A DNA stretch of 64,000 nucleotides, taken from contig NZ_CP061171.1 of assembly GCF_014692875.1 (NCBI RefSeq), forward strand, positions 1,240,001 to 1,304,000, in the 5' to 3' direction. The stretch's first letter is position 1. Each line of letters begins with the position of its first letter. Of the stretch, positions 46,426-55,112 are shown one piece after another. The notes under the pieces were generated by a model. It ran no database searches. It had not been told where the DNA came from and worked only from the letters and a program-made list of their open reading frames with translations. The DNA comes from Pedobacter riviphilus. Its GTDB lineage: Bacteria > Bacteroidota > Bacteroidia > Sphingobacteriales > Sphingobacteriaceae. The position numbers and the translations under genes were made by a program.

Positions 46426-47598
46426 ATGAAGTATCCTTTAAATATATATATAGTTTGGCATCCAGACTCATTGGTTGGAGAAGCTATTGCAAAAGAGTTA
46501 TATAACACTTTTTGTAGAGATTATAAAACCCCTCTTTCTAGAGGTTTGGGTATCCCGGTTTACTTTAGAAGCGCAAAATTAGATAATAATAAGCCCGTTG
46601 CTGTTGATTTTTCAGGCGCTGAAAAAAATGCAGTCATTTGTTTAATTGATGATGTTTATTTTTTAGATGATTATTTTAAACAATTTACTTCTGAAATAGT
46701 AGGTAAACTTGACGATAATAATAGAATTTATCCCATTAAACTATTTGAAAAAGCCCATAGTATTGGATGCGGGCTATCTAACTTACAATTTGTAGATGCC
46801 ATGGTTTTCTTTAAAGATAAGCTAGATTTTCAGAGAGAAGAAGATTTATCAAAAGCTATTAAAAAGATAAAATCGGAAGTATTGCATGATTGTGCTAGAT
46901 TGTTAATGGAATACCATCCAATTTTTAAAGACAAAGAAAAACATAGAATTGGTTCTCCTGTTAAACTTTTTTTAAGTCATGCGAAATATGACGGACAAAG
47001 TACAACTATTAAGTTCAAGCAATTTATAGAGAATAATCTCAAGCTAGATGTATTTTTCGATACGGTTGATATTGCAAATGGTTACGACTTTGCTAAACAG
47101 TTTGAGCAAGAGATTTTAAATTCTGCACTTGTAGTTTTTCATACTGATGAATACTCTAACAGAGAGTGGTGCCGTAGAGAGGTTCTCATAGCCAAGAGGC
47201 ATAAATCTCCTATTGTAGTAGTACATAAAATCACAGAAGGAGAAAAACGGGCTTTTCCATATTTGGGGAACGTGCCAACGACCGTGTTGAATGATAATGA
47301 CGAAGAGTTGAGTTTTTACAATATAGTGTATTTAACACTATATCAGGTGCTTAATAATCTATATCAGTACAGATTACTTTCGAACCATAAAGTACTTAAG
47401 GATATAGATGCAGAAATAAAAGTGATAACTTCTCCTCCTGAACTATTCAATTTTGTAGACATAAAAGCATATCAGAAAGAGATTGATAAGAAGTTAATTA
47501 TCTTATATCCAGATCCTCCATTGGGTTTAGAAGAGTTGTCTATCTTAAATGAAGTGGATTCTGATGTAGAGTTTATAACACCTATTAATTTGCATTAA
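46426..47598 (+). CDS. Protein with two TIR-type domains
   Basis: 390 residues. The N-terminal ~150 residues look like a diverged TIR (NIYIVWHPDSLVGEAIAKELYNTF, KNAVICLIDDVYFLDDYF). A better conserved TIR follows at ~180-300: PVKLFLSHAKYDGQSTTIKFKQFIENNLKLDVFFDTVDI, then SALVVFHTDEYSNREWCRREVLIAKRHKSPIVVVHKI with the expected catalytic Glu in WCRREV. The C-terminal ~90 residues are unassigned. It lies 4 bp before a SLOG gene, a pairing often seen between TIR effectors and SLOG sensors. Confidence 0.83.
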   Translation: MKYPLNIYIVWHPDSLVGEAIAKELYNTFCRDYKTPLSRGLGIPVYFRSAKLDNNKPVAVDFSGAEKNAVICLIDDVYFLDDYFKQFTSEIVGKLDDNNRIYPIKLFEKAHSIGCGLSNLQFVDAMVFFKDKLDFQREEDLSKAIKKIKSEVLHDCARLLMEYHPIFKDKEKHRIGSPVKLFLSHAKYDGQSTTIKFKQFIENNLKLDVFFDTVDIANGYDFAKQFEQEILNSALVVFHTDEYSNREWCRREVLIAKRHKSPIVVVHKITEGEKRAFPYLGNVPTTVLNDNDEELSFYNIVYLTLYQVLNNLYQYRLLSNHKVLKDIDAEIKVITSPPELFNFVDIKAYQKEIDKKLIILYPDPPLGLEELSILNEVDSDVEFITPINLH

Positions 47599-47602
47599 TA
47601 TT

Positions 47603-48534
47603 ATGGACGAATTAAATATTACGGGAATAGACAGTGCTTTAGTTGACGAAAAATTTGCCGCTGTCGACAAATATTTGCAGTTAAAAAAGAAGAAAATCGC
47701 CATTTCAGTTTCTATAAATGAAGATTTAGAACTTTTAGGATTTTCTGAGCAACATTTAAATGATATTTCTATTGAAATTGCTCGTTATATTATTGCAAAT
47801 GGAGGCACAGCACTTTATGGAGGAGATTTAAGGATAAATGGATTTACGTACTATTTCTCTGAGCTAGCAAATTTTTATAAAAAGAATGATGATCCCTCAT
47901 CGGGGTTTATCAATTATTTTGCGCCTCCAAATTTTAAACAATTAGATAGAAATGCATTAATAGAGTTTAAAGCAAAGCAAATTGGAGTTAAAAAGGTTGA
48001 ATCTGGGGAAGGTATTATATTTGATGAAAGTATCAAATATAATCCAAATACAGTTGTAGCGGACAGATATCTCTACGCCGAATGCTATAAACGGATGAGA
48101 ATCAAGATGGCTAAGGACAGTGTCGCTCGAATTCTTGTAGGGGAAAATCAAGTAATTACGTGGGATATATTCCAGGAGTAATAGAAGAAGCATTATTGAC
48201 ATTAAGGGAAAACAAACCTGTTTATTTAGTAGGCGGATTTGGGGGAGCAACGTTACATCTGATAAACCTAATAAAAGGAGAAGAAGTTAAAGGGCTTACA
48301 AATGAGGAACAATATCAGGGCGACTTTCTAAAAAGCTTCCAAGAATTTGTAAAAGATAAATGCGAATATTCTGACTTTGAAAGTCTGAAGGCAGAATTTG
48401 AGAAATATGATTTAAATAAACTTTCAGAACTTAATAAACTTAGTATTGAAGAGAATGAAATCTTATTTTCTAGCAAAAATATTCACGAAATAGTTTTTTT
48501 ATTGATGAAAGGACTAAAGGCTATTAAAAATTAA
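47603..48534 (+). pseudogene. SLOG-family nucleotide-sensor protein, frameshifted
   Basis: SLOG domains bind nucleotide-derived ligands and often switch TIR or SIR2 effectors, as in Thoeris ThsA. The first frame has IAISVSINEDLELLGFSEQH, IIANGGTALYGGDLRINGFTYYF and RIKMAKDSVARILVGENQVITW; the second has YIPGVIEEALLTLRENKPVYLVGGFGGATLHLINLI. One G added at 48162-48164 gives ITWGYIPGVIEEALL and a single protein of about 310 residues. The GGTALYGGD and GGFGGAT stretches are the likely ligand loops. It is placed directly after the double TIR gene. Confidence 0.8.
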
Positions 48535-48547
48535 CAGCATCACAATT

Positions 48548-49432
48548 ATGGAATTTTCATCATATCAAGAACAAGCAAAAAAAACTATACAAGAATATAT
48601 TCAGGGAAAGGAAGCTAATAAACTAGTTCCCTTTTTAGGGCTAATCGGTGAGGCAGGCTCTGTAATTACAGAACTAAAAAAAAGTCTAAGAGATGGGAAA
48701 GCTTATACTAGTTATAATAAAAAGCTTAAAGAAGAGCTTGGTGATTTGTTATGGTATATAGCTACAATAGCTACCGAAAATGGATTGAAGCTTGATGAAA
48801 TAGCATCAGGAAATCTCTTAAAGATTAAGGATAGATTTGATATTGATCAATCCGAGAATTTTATTATATATGATGAACAATATCCAGAAAGTGAGCGTTT
48901 TGCTAGAGAATTCGAAATCCAGTTTGATGTGATTAATGAGGGAGGAAAAGAAAAGGTTAAAATTACCAATAATACAACGGGAGAGCAACTAGGAGATATT
49001 ATCTCGGATAATTCCCATCAAGATGATGGGTATAGGTTTCACGATATTTTTCATTTTGGATATGTAGCTTTTTTAGGTTGGTCGCCCGTTGTGAGAAAAC
49101 TAATGAAGAATAAAAGAAAAAGTGATAGTAATACAGATGAGATAGAAGACGGAGCAAGGGCAGCTATTACAGAAGAATTAATTAGCCTTTACATTTACAG
49201 TCATGGCATGGACCACCAATTGTTCAAATATAGTAATAGCGTTGATACAGAAGTTTTAAAAACTGTTCAAAAATTAGTTAGTGGTATAGAGGTAGAAAAT
49301 TGCACACAGAAGCAATGGGAAACTGCCATTATAAACTCATATAAAGTTTATGATGAGTTAAGAAAAAATGGAGGTGGCAGAGTATTAGTAAGCATTAAAA
49401 ATAGAAAACTTACTTATTTGGGGAAGAACTAA
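48548..49432 (+). CDS. MazG-like NTP pyrophosphohydrolase with a C-terminal extension
   Basis: 294 residues. The first ~100 residues are an all-alpha NTP-PPase domain: FLGLIGEAGSVITELKKSLRDG (EAGE-like site reads EAGS) and KEELGDLLWYIATIATENG (EExxD). After ~115 a second domain begins (FEIQFDVINEGGKEKVKITNN) with DDGYRFHDIFHFGYVAFLGWSP and IEDGARAAITEELISLYIYSHG, containing His, Asp and Glu residues that could bind metal; I cannot name it. Likely role: destroying unusual or damaged nucleotides, or cutting NTP supply. Lies 13 bp after the SLOG gene. Confidence 0.8.
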   Translation: MEFSSYQEQAKKTIQEYIQGKEANKLVPFLGLIGEAGSVITELKKSLRDGKAYTSYNKKLKEELGDLLWYIATIATENGLKLDEIASGNLLKIKDRFDIDQSENFIIYDEQYPESERFAREFEIQFDVINEGGKEKVKITNNTTGEQLGDIISDNSHQDDGYRFHDIFHFGYVAFLGWSPVVRKLMKNKRKSDSNTDEIEDGARAAITEELISLYIYSHGMDHQLFKYSNSVDTEVLKTVQKLVSGIEVENCTQKQWETAIINSYKVYDELRKNGGGRVLVSIKNRKLTYLGKN

Positions 49433-49464
49433 ATTCCTACATTTGAATAAATTCATATATACCG

Positions 49465-50436
49465 TTGATACTTAAGAAAAAATCGCAACCGAAGCCAAGT
49501 GTAGTTTTTGATACTTACTGGAAATTTGCAACTGAACGTCAAAATATCTTTTTTAATAGGATTGCAAAACAAGAAGTTTTAACTGATGATCCAATATTTC
49601 TAAGGCATAAATTTACGAATGTTTATAGAGCATCTGATAGGGTTAGTCAATATTTGATAAAAGATATTATCTACCAAAAAGAAAATTATTCTCGACAAGA
49701 TATTCTTTTTAGAATTATACTCTTTAAAATATTTAATAAAATAAGTACTTGGCAGCTGCTTGAGGAAGAGATCGGAAATATCTGTGTTGAAACATTTAAT
49801 TTTAACGAGTATTGTACTATTTTAAGCGAAGCGAGAAAAGCAAAAGAAGCTATTTATTCTGGCGCTTATATTATGACCTCTGGTAAAAGTATTTTCGGCT
49901 ATGACTTTAAGCACGAAAACCATCTAAAATTAATAGAACAATATATATTAAAACCTAGATTTTTGGAAAGTATTCAGAATTGTAAAACGTTAGAAAGCTT
50001 ATATTCTCTGTTACGAGATTTACCCACTATAGGTAATTTTTTAGCTTATCAATACGCAATAGATATCAACTACAGCGAACTGACTAATTTCAGCGAGATG
50101 GACTTTGTAATGCCTGGTCCGGGTGCTAAAGATGGGATTAAAAAATGTTTTACTAGTTATGGTGATTACTCAGAGGCTGACATCATACGTTGGGTTACAG
50201 ATAATCAAGAAAGGGAATTTAAAAGGCTGGATTTGGATTTTAAGAGTTTAGGGCTACGGCCTTTGCAGTTGATTGACTGTCAGAATTTATTTTGTGAGAC
50301 CGATAAATATGCTAGGGTAGCTCATCCAGATATTATCGGTTATTCCGATAGAAAAAGGATTAAGCAGGTTTATAAGTCAAGCAAGAATGAAATAGAATAC
50401 TTCTATCCACCTAAATGGAAATTGAAACTTCCTTAA
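49465..50436 (+). CDS. Protein resembling the 5-hmdU DNA kinase helical domain / thymine hypermodification family
   Basis: 323 residues from a TTG at 49465; an in-frame stop at 49444 leaves no upstream ATG. RQDILFRIILFKIFNKISTWQLLEEEIG, then EARKAKEAIYSGAYIMTSG and LRDLPTIGNFLAYQYAIDINYSELTNFSEMDFVMPGPGAKDGI, with HPDIIGYSDRKRIKQVY near the end, match what I recall of the helical family found with phage enzymes that hypermodify thymine (HMUDK_hel / aGPT-PPlase). Presence of a phage-type base-modification part in a TIR operon is unusual. Last gene of the run; assignment should be verified by profile search. Confidence 0.68.
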   Translation: MILKKKSQPKPSVVFDTYWKFATERQNIFFNRIAKQEVLTDDPIFLRHKFTNVYRASDRVSQYLIKDIIYQKENYSRQDILFRIILFKIFNKISTWQLLEEEIGNICVETFNFNEYCTILSEARKAKEAIYSGAYIMTSGKSIFGYDFKHENHLKLIEQYILKPRFLESIQNCKTLESLYSLLRDLPTIGNFLAYQYAIDINYSELTNFSEMDFVMPGPGAKDGIKKCFTSYGDYSEADIIRWVTDNQEREFKRLDLDFKSLGLRPLQLIDCQNLFCETDKYARVAHPDIIGYSDRKRIKQVYKSSKNEIEYFYPPKWKLKLP

Positions 50437-50528
50437 GTGGCGGTACTTAGATTTTTTTCCAACAGGATTCGGACATGTAGTGCTCACTTCTAGAAACAAG
50501 CATCTTCTATAAGCTTACTATTTATCTC

Positions 50529-50759
50529 CTAATTTAGAAAATCCAACAATTCCTTTGGGTCAATCCCCAAACCTTTTGCTAAAGAAAGTAATGTAACCAG
50601 AGAAGGTGCTGTTTCACCTTTTTCAATTCTATGAATTTGACTATAATCTATGTTGGAAAGTTGCTCAAGTACACGTAGACTAATCTTTTTCTCATTCCTA
50701 ATATTTTTCAAATGAGTGCCGAATAATTTAAGTATTTCTTCTTTTTTGAGTTCTTCCAC
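50529..50759 (-). CDS. Small XRE-family helix-turn-helix regulator
   Basis: 76 residues: FGTHLKNIRNEKKISLRVLEQLSNIDYSQIHRIEKGETAPSLVTLLSLAKGLGIDPKELLDF is a complete Cro/CI-type HTH with nothing added. It converges on the TIR operon and is the only regulator nearby, as is common for control proteins of defence loci and restriction systems. Its own promoter faces the hairpin region at 50878. Confidence 0.9.
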   Translation of the reverse strand: MEELKKEEILKLFGTHLKNIRNEKKISLRVLEQLSNIDYSQIHRIEKGETAPSLVTLLSLAKGLGIDPKELLDFLN

Positions 50760-50877
50760 GTAACAAATAAAAAGAAACTATATAATTTATTTGTGGGATT
50801 ATTTGCATACAAAATAATTACTTTTTATATTTGGTATAGTTAAAATAGGTATTAATAAAAGTCTTGTGATTACAAAA

Positions 50878-50996
50878 TCTGACGCCGTTAACACAAGACA
50901 GCAGATTAATGCCCATATCTATGTGTAGATGTATATATTTGTACATCGAAATAGATGTGGGGCTGCTGTAAAACCATGTTAACGTAAGGCGTCAGA
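50878..50996. other. 119-nt nested inverted repeat, candidate structured RNA or DNA site
   Basis: Four helices nest inside each other: TCTGACGCC (50878) with GGCGTCAGA (50996 end) plus GTTAACA with TGTTAAC; ACAGCAG with CTGCTGT; CCCATATCTAT with ATAGATGTGGG (one G-T pair); and GATGTA with TACATC. The GTGGGGCTGCT arm can alternatively pair with AGCAGTCCCAC at about 51016-51027. A further hairpin, ACTCGT with ACGAGT (51061-51080), ends right at the start codon of the gene at 51081. No frame is coded in 50760-51080. Confidence 0.6.
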
Positions 50997-51080
50997 AACT
51001 TTAGTGTAATCATGGTAAGCAGTCCCACATTTATTATTTGGGGCTGTCCTGCCCAACAAGACTCGTAAAACCATACGAGT

Positions 51081-52376
51081 ATGATGACTAAACCCATTAC
51101 CATTGCAGGGAAACCGCTTTCGCGGTTTTATCAGTTGCCTTTAGAAAAGGGGAGCAGGGTGTTAAGCTTAGCGGTGCTGGATCAGGTAGCTAGCGGATTG
51201 CACAGCACCTTTGGCATAGGTAAAAAGCCTGATCTGCCAGTTATACAATCGCTTTCTTTTGATCAGGGTTTGTTAGTCGTTAATGTTATATTAGGTAAGG
51301 AAGATGTAGCAAGGGTTTACATTGGGGTAGAATACGATTGCCTGTTGGTGAGCTGTAGTGTTGATACTGATGAAACCTACCTTGGGCATTATGCTTACCT
51401 TACTTTGCGGGCCATGATGCGGAGCGGTTACTGCGATTTTCAGGAATATTACTGGCCGGCATGTTTTGCTTTGGGTACCAAGCGGTCGAGCTATGTAGAT
51501 GTGGTTAAAAAACCTGGCGGTTTTACCATCACCTTGAAGAAAAAGTTTAGCGGTTTGTTTAGGCCTGGTGATGATTTGCCGGATGTTACGGAACGTGTGG
51601 TGGTACCGCGTGAAAGGCTGTCGGGTAAATATGTTATGGCACGGTTGGCCCCGGTTAGCATTGGCTATTGTTTTGCCAATACCGATCTGCAGCATTTCCA
51701 CAGCAACCATTATCCTTTTTTAATTCCTTATGTTTTTGCAGCCACGGCTTACCTTAAAACGGTAAAATCTTTTAAACGTTTCGTGTTAAATCCGCACGAT
51801 GTGGATGGTATAAGCCTCTCGCCCCAACAGGAGGAACTGAACAGTATTTGCTTCGCCATGAAACCGCTAGCGGCCATACGCTTTAGCGCCAATGGCCACC
51901 TGCCCGAAACTAATGCGATTAATGATGCCAACCAGCTCATGCTTTTTAAGTTATGGAACAAGGCTTTGCCATTATTGATGCAGCAGCATTTTACACATTA
52001 TTGCTATACTTATGGCATGCGCAATGTTACCGGCAAACCTGTAACGCGGGATATGAAACTGGTTGAATTCTCGATGGAGGTACCTGTTTTAAGCTTTGTA
52101 TTAAAAGATGAGGGTGATTATTATGAACTGCAGCTTAAAATTAAGGTGAAAGGGAAAAGCCTGCATCTGAACAGGGATCAACCAGGGTTATTTTTGGTTT
52201 GCGATAGGGCTAAACCGTATTTATGGTATTTGCTTAAGGCGGAAATGGATTATAAACTGGTTTGGTTTTTTAGCAGGGTAAATTTTAGGGTGCAGGTACT
52301 GAAAGGGTATTATAAGGAGTTTTTTGAGGGGTTTGTTGAGGGGATGGAGAGGTGGTATGAGGTGAAGAGGGGGTAA
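51081..52376 (+). CDS. Hypothetical protein of about 431 residues
   Basis: Not assigned to a family. No signal peptide or membrane helices. Recognisable stretches are TLRAMMRSGYCDFQEYYWPACFALG, SNHYPFLIPYVFAATAYLKTVKSF and the C-terminal FLVCDRAKPYLWYLLKAEMDYKLVWFFSRV then VLKGYYKEFFEGFV; the last part recalls the N-terminal region of some Bacteroidota SNF2-type helicases, but no helicase domain is present. Codon use is like the chromosome rather than the AT-rich island. It is preceded by the hairpin region and followed by repeat array B. Confidence 0.65.
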   Translation: MMTKPITIAGKPLSRFYQLPLEKGSRVLSLAVLDQVASGLHSTFGIGKKPDLPVIQSLSFDQGLLVVNVILGKEDVARVYIGVEYDCLLVSCSVDTDETYLGHYAYLTLRAMMRSGYCDFQEYYWPACFALGTKRSSYVDVVKKPGGFTITLKKKFSGLFRPGDDLPDVTERVVVPRERLSGKYVMARLAPVSIGYCFANTDLQHFHSNHYPFLIPYVFAATAYLKTVKSFKRFVLNPHDVDGISLSPQQEELNSICFAMKPLAAIRFSANGHLPETNAINDANQLMLFKLWNKALPLLMQQHFTHYCYTYGMRNVTGKPVTRDMKLVEFSMEVPVLSFVLKDEGDYYELQLKIKVKGKSLHLNRDQPGLFLVCDRAKPYLWYLLKAEMDYKLVWFFSRVNFRVQVLKGYYKEFFEGFVEGMERWYEVKRG

Positions 52377-52390
52377 GGGGGGCATCATTA

Positions 52391-53150
52391 ATACGGTCGT
52401 CATTCCCGCGCAGGCGGGAACCTTAAAGCGGTCGCTATGTTGCTGCCTTCCGCACTATCTTGCCTCGGCTCACCGCCGCCGAGGGGGCTCTTTCTTTTGG
52501 CTTGGCCCAAAAGAAACAAAAACCCAAGGCTTGCATCCTTTCTTGTAAAAACCTACGGAAATCTTTATAGCGGCAGTATCGAGGCTTTTACCATTGCTTA
52601 TCCCATCGCACCCGCTTTGATCCTGCCTTGGGCTGTGGGTATGAGGGGGAACTGCAAAGATTTCCGTGCTTTTTCCGGCGAAAATCTGCTAGGCCGGATA
52701 GCAGGGTGCTGATAGCATGATATATAGGGATAATTTCTAATACGGTCGTCATTCCCGCGCAGGCGGGAACCTTAAAGCGCTTTTAATTTTAAAACTATGG
52801 GTGGGAACTCCACTCCTCCAGGAGGGGTTGGGGGAGGTTTTGCCCTCTGCTCGGGCTTGCCTCGGCTCACCGCCGCCGAGGGGGCTCTTTCTTTTGGCTT
52901 GGCCCAAAAGAAACAACCTGAGCGCAGCGAAAGCATGCCTACCTTAACAATAAACAAGGCATAACTGAAAGGCTTGGATCTGATGTCGGATAAATTCGTC
53001 AAAGCTTTTTGGGTCGCCAGCACAAGCCCCCGATGAAGGATCGGGGAGGGCGTGCTGCCTCGGGGTAGTGGTAGGTTGAGAGGAGGTGCAAAAGCTTTAA
53101 CGTTTTCTCCTTCCATCATTTCCTAGGCCGGGTAGCAGAGACAGGCATAC
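52391..53150. repeat. Composite repeat array B: type I then type II unit
   Basis: B1 (52391-52738) is type I, with stem TTTCTTTTGG/CCAAAAGAAA at 52491-52516 and ACGGAAATCTT/AAGATTTCCGT further on. B2 (52739-53150) is type II, with the same variable stem (52888-52913), a GAGCGCAGCGAAAGCATGCC insert, CCCGAT/ATCGGG and the CGTCAAAGCTTTT/AAAAGCTTTAACG core. Both start with the CGTCATTCCCGCG motif. Short frames on either strand are not genes. Confidence 0.9.
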
Positions 53151-53189
53151 GTATATTGATTCCTCTGGAGATTTGAGGGGTCGTTGTAT

Positions 53190-53286
53190 CGTCATTGCGA
53201 GAAGGCTTTTTCAGCCGACGAAGCAATCTTTATAGCAGGGATCACTAGCAGGAAAGATTGCTTCGTCGTTCCTCCTCGCAATGACG
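53190..53286. repeat. 97-bp inverted repeat (CGTCATTGCGAG family)
   Basis: Near-identical to 28316-28413, with outer arms CGTCATTGCGA/TCGCAATGACG and inner GAAGCAATCTTT/AAAGATTGCTTC. It follows array B directly. Confidence 0.85.
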
Positions 53287-53366
53287 AACTTTTTATACAA
53301 AACCTCTTATTGGTATTAACCTTGCGCTGAACGACACCAAAATGAATTCGTGATAGATTTCAGTCA

Positions 53367-53425
53367 TTTTCACTTCGCGTTCTTTGCGAAAAACTTTGCG
53401 TTCTTTGCGGTTAAATATTCACTTA
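53367..53425. repeat. TTCTTTGCG-type repeat (also at 55072-55130)
   Basis: CACTTCGCGTTCTTTGCG, AAAAACTTTGCGTTCTTTGCGG and TTAAATATTC occur here and again, almost unchanged, at 55072-55130, each time just before the 3' end of a minus-strand gene. Confidence 0.7.
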
Positions 53426-53429
53426 ATCT

Positions 53430-53960
53430 TTATAACGAATCTAAAAAATCTAAATACAAAGGAATGCTTTCTTCTACCCATTTTTTTGATGTGTTATGCT
53501 CCATTCCATAATAAGCAAACAGGGGACGGTAATCGGCTTTTACATATTCAAATGAAAGTTCGAACGGACGGGTTAATTCTGCTAATGTATATTTATACTT
53601 TTCTGATGGACGCAGTTCGTGTTCTTCAACGCCCAAAGAAATGGCCAGGGCAATTTTCTTGTCAGCCAATTTATAACCGCTTTTGCTGCCGTAGGCCCAT
53701 CCATGAGTGAGCACTTCATCCATCCATTTTTTTAAAAGTGGGGGGCAATTGAACCAATAATAGGGAAACTGGAATACGATTTTATCATGTTGTTCAATCA
53801 GCTGTTGTTCTGCCAGTACATCAATCTTTTCATCAGGATAGGCCTCATACAGTTGATGGACCAGATATTTATCAGGGTATTGAGTTAATTCTTCTATCCA
53901 CCGTTTGTTGATTAGGGAACTTTTAATATCGGGATGTGTTACGACGATTAGTGTCTTCAT
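53430..53960 (-). CDS. NAD(P)H-dependent flavodoxin-fold oxidoreductase
   Basis: 176 residues. TLIVVTHPDIKSSLINKRW at the N-terminus, HDKIVFQFPYYWFNCPPLLKKWMDEVLTHGWAYG (flavin site and active-site region) and FAYYGMEHNT place it with the KefF/MdaB/NQO2-like quinone reductases. It is divergent from an HxlR regulator 99 bp away, the usual arrangement for an electrophile- or quinone-responsive reductase controlled by its neighbour. Confidence 0.9.
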   Translation of the reverse strand: MKTLIVVTHPDIKSSLINKRWIEELTQYPDKYLVHQLYEAYPDEKIDVLAEQQLIEQHDKIVFQFPYYWFNCPPLLKKWMDEVLTHGWAYGSKSGYKLADKKIALAISLGVEEHELRPSEKYKYTLAELTRPFELSFEYVKADYRPLFAYYGMEHNTSKKWVEESIPLYLDFLDSL

Positions 53961-54014
53961 TTTTACAAATTTTGATGATTATAAAGCACAAAAATAGAGG
54001 CATAACCGCTTATT

Positions 54015-54043
54015 TTGTACATTAGCGACCAATTGTAAGGTAC
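54015..54043. promoter_or_regulatory. Candidate HxlR binding site in the divergent gap
   Basis: TTGTAC at 54015 and TTGTAAGGTAC at 54033 form a direct repeat of TTGTA, with GTAC at both ends. It lies between the divergent oxidoreductase and hxlR genes. Weak evidence. Confidence 0.3.
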
Positions 54044-54059
54044 TATAAAAAATGTAAGC

Positions 54060-54425
54060 ATGTCTAAAATCAAGGAAACCTCTACCAACTACGCTAACAA
54101 ACAAGCTTTAGCTGATGAGTGTTTAGAAGTTTATGCGGCCAACATTATTGGCGGGCAATGGGCTTTAGTAATCTGTTCGTGGTTAATGAACGGTAAACTC
54201 AGATTCGGAGAGTTAAAACAACGTTTGCCCAATATTACCGAGCGAATGTTAACCTTACAGCTACGCAAATTAGAAACAGATAAAATTGTTAAGCGAACCA
54301 TCTACGCCGAGGTTCCGCCAAGGGTGGAATATGAACTAACCCCCATTGGCCTTGAATTGAGGCCGATTATTAATGAACTGGAAAGCTGGGGCGTAAAGCA
54401 TAAAAGTCTGCTAGGGGAGTTTTGA
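54060..54425 (+). CDS. HxlR-family winged-helix regulator
   Basis: 121 residues with the family block: IIGGQWALVICSWLMNGKLRFGELKQRLPNITERMLTLQLRKLETDKIVKRTIYAEVPPRVEYELTPIGLEL. A Cys (CLEVYA) ahead of the HTH could be redox-active, as in some electrophile-sensing members, though its position is not proof. It probably controls the divergent oxidoreductase. Confidence 0.92.
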   Translation: MSKIKETSTNYANKQALADECLEVYAANIIGGQWALVICSWLMNGKLRFGELKQRLPNITERMLTLQLRKLETDKIVKRTIYAEVPPRVEYELTPIGLELRPIINELESWGVKHKSLLGEF

Positions 54426-54550
54426 TCTGGTTTATTTAAGCGCAGCATCCAAAACGCGATGCTTATCTATTTTATTCGAAGCGCATATCTTGAGGGTAAA
54501 GCGGAAGGTTTGAAAATGATAGGTGGATAGGGAGTTAAGACGCTCGCTAT

Positions 54551-55058
54551 TATACGGTCGTCATTCCCGCGCAGGCGGGAACCTTAAAGCGCTTTTAATT
54601 TTAAAACTATGGGTGGGAACTCCCCTCCTTCAGGAGGGGTTGGGGGAGGTTTTGCCCTCTGCTCGGGCTTGCCTCGGCTCACCGCCGCCGAGAGGGCTCT
54701 TTCTTTTGGCTTGGCCCAAAAGAAACAAACCTGAGCGCAGCGAAAGCATGCCTGCCATTAAATAACAAAGACAAAGGCATAACTGAAAGGCTTGGATCTG
54801 ATGTCGGATAAATTCGTCAAAGCTTTTTTGGTCGTCAGCACAAGCCCCCGATGAAGAATCGGGAGGGCGTGCTGCCTCTGGGTAGTGGTAGGTTGAAAGG
54901 AGGTGCAAAAGCTTTAACGTTTTCTCCTTCCATCATTTCCTAGGCCGATAGCAGGGTGCAGATAGCATAGGGCATATTGCAGGGTGCGGTACTTTGTTTT
55001 TTAGCCCTTTCCCTTTCAGGGGAAAGGTGCCGATAGTCGGATAGGGGGTAAGGCGCTA
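54551..55058. repeat. Composite repeat C: one type II unit
   Basis: Complete type II unit with stem TTTCTTTTGG/CCAAAAGAAA (54700-54725), CCCCTCC/GGAGGGG and CCTCGGC/GCCGAGG hairpins, the AGCAC...GTGCT part and the CGTCAAAGCTTTT core. It ends with the TTTCAGGGGAAAGGTGCCGAT tail common to the other units. Confidence 0.9.
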
Positions 55059-55112
55059 AAAAGTAACGCTTACACTTCGCGTTCTTTGCGAAAAATTTTG
55101 CGTTCTTTGCGG

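Noticed and set aside
43950..48534. Calling the TIR/SLOG genes plain Thoeris
   Set aside because: There is no SIR2-SLOG ThsA fusion; SLOG is a separate protein and there are several TIR genes plus nucleotide-modification genes. Similar logic, different make-up.
50878..50996. Retron msr-msd or integron attC site
   Set aside because: No reverse transcriptase or integrase gene lies near, and no conserved attC R-boxes are visible.
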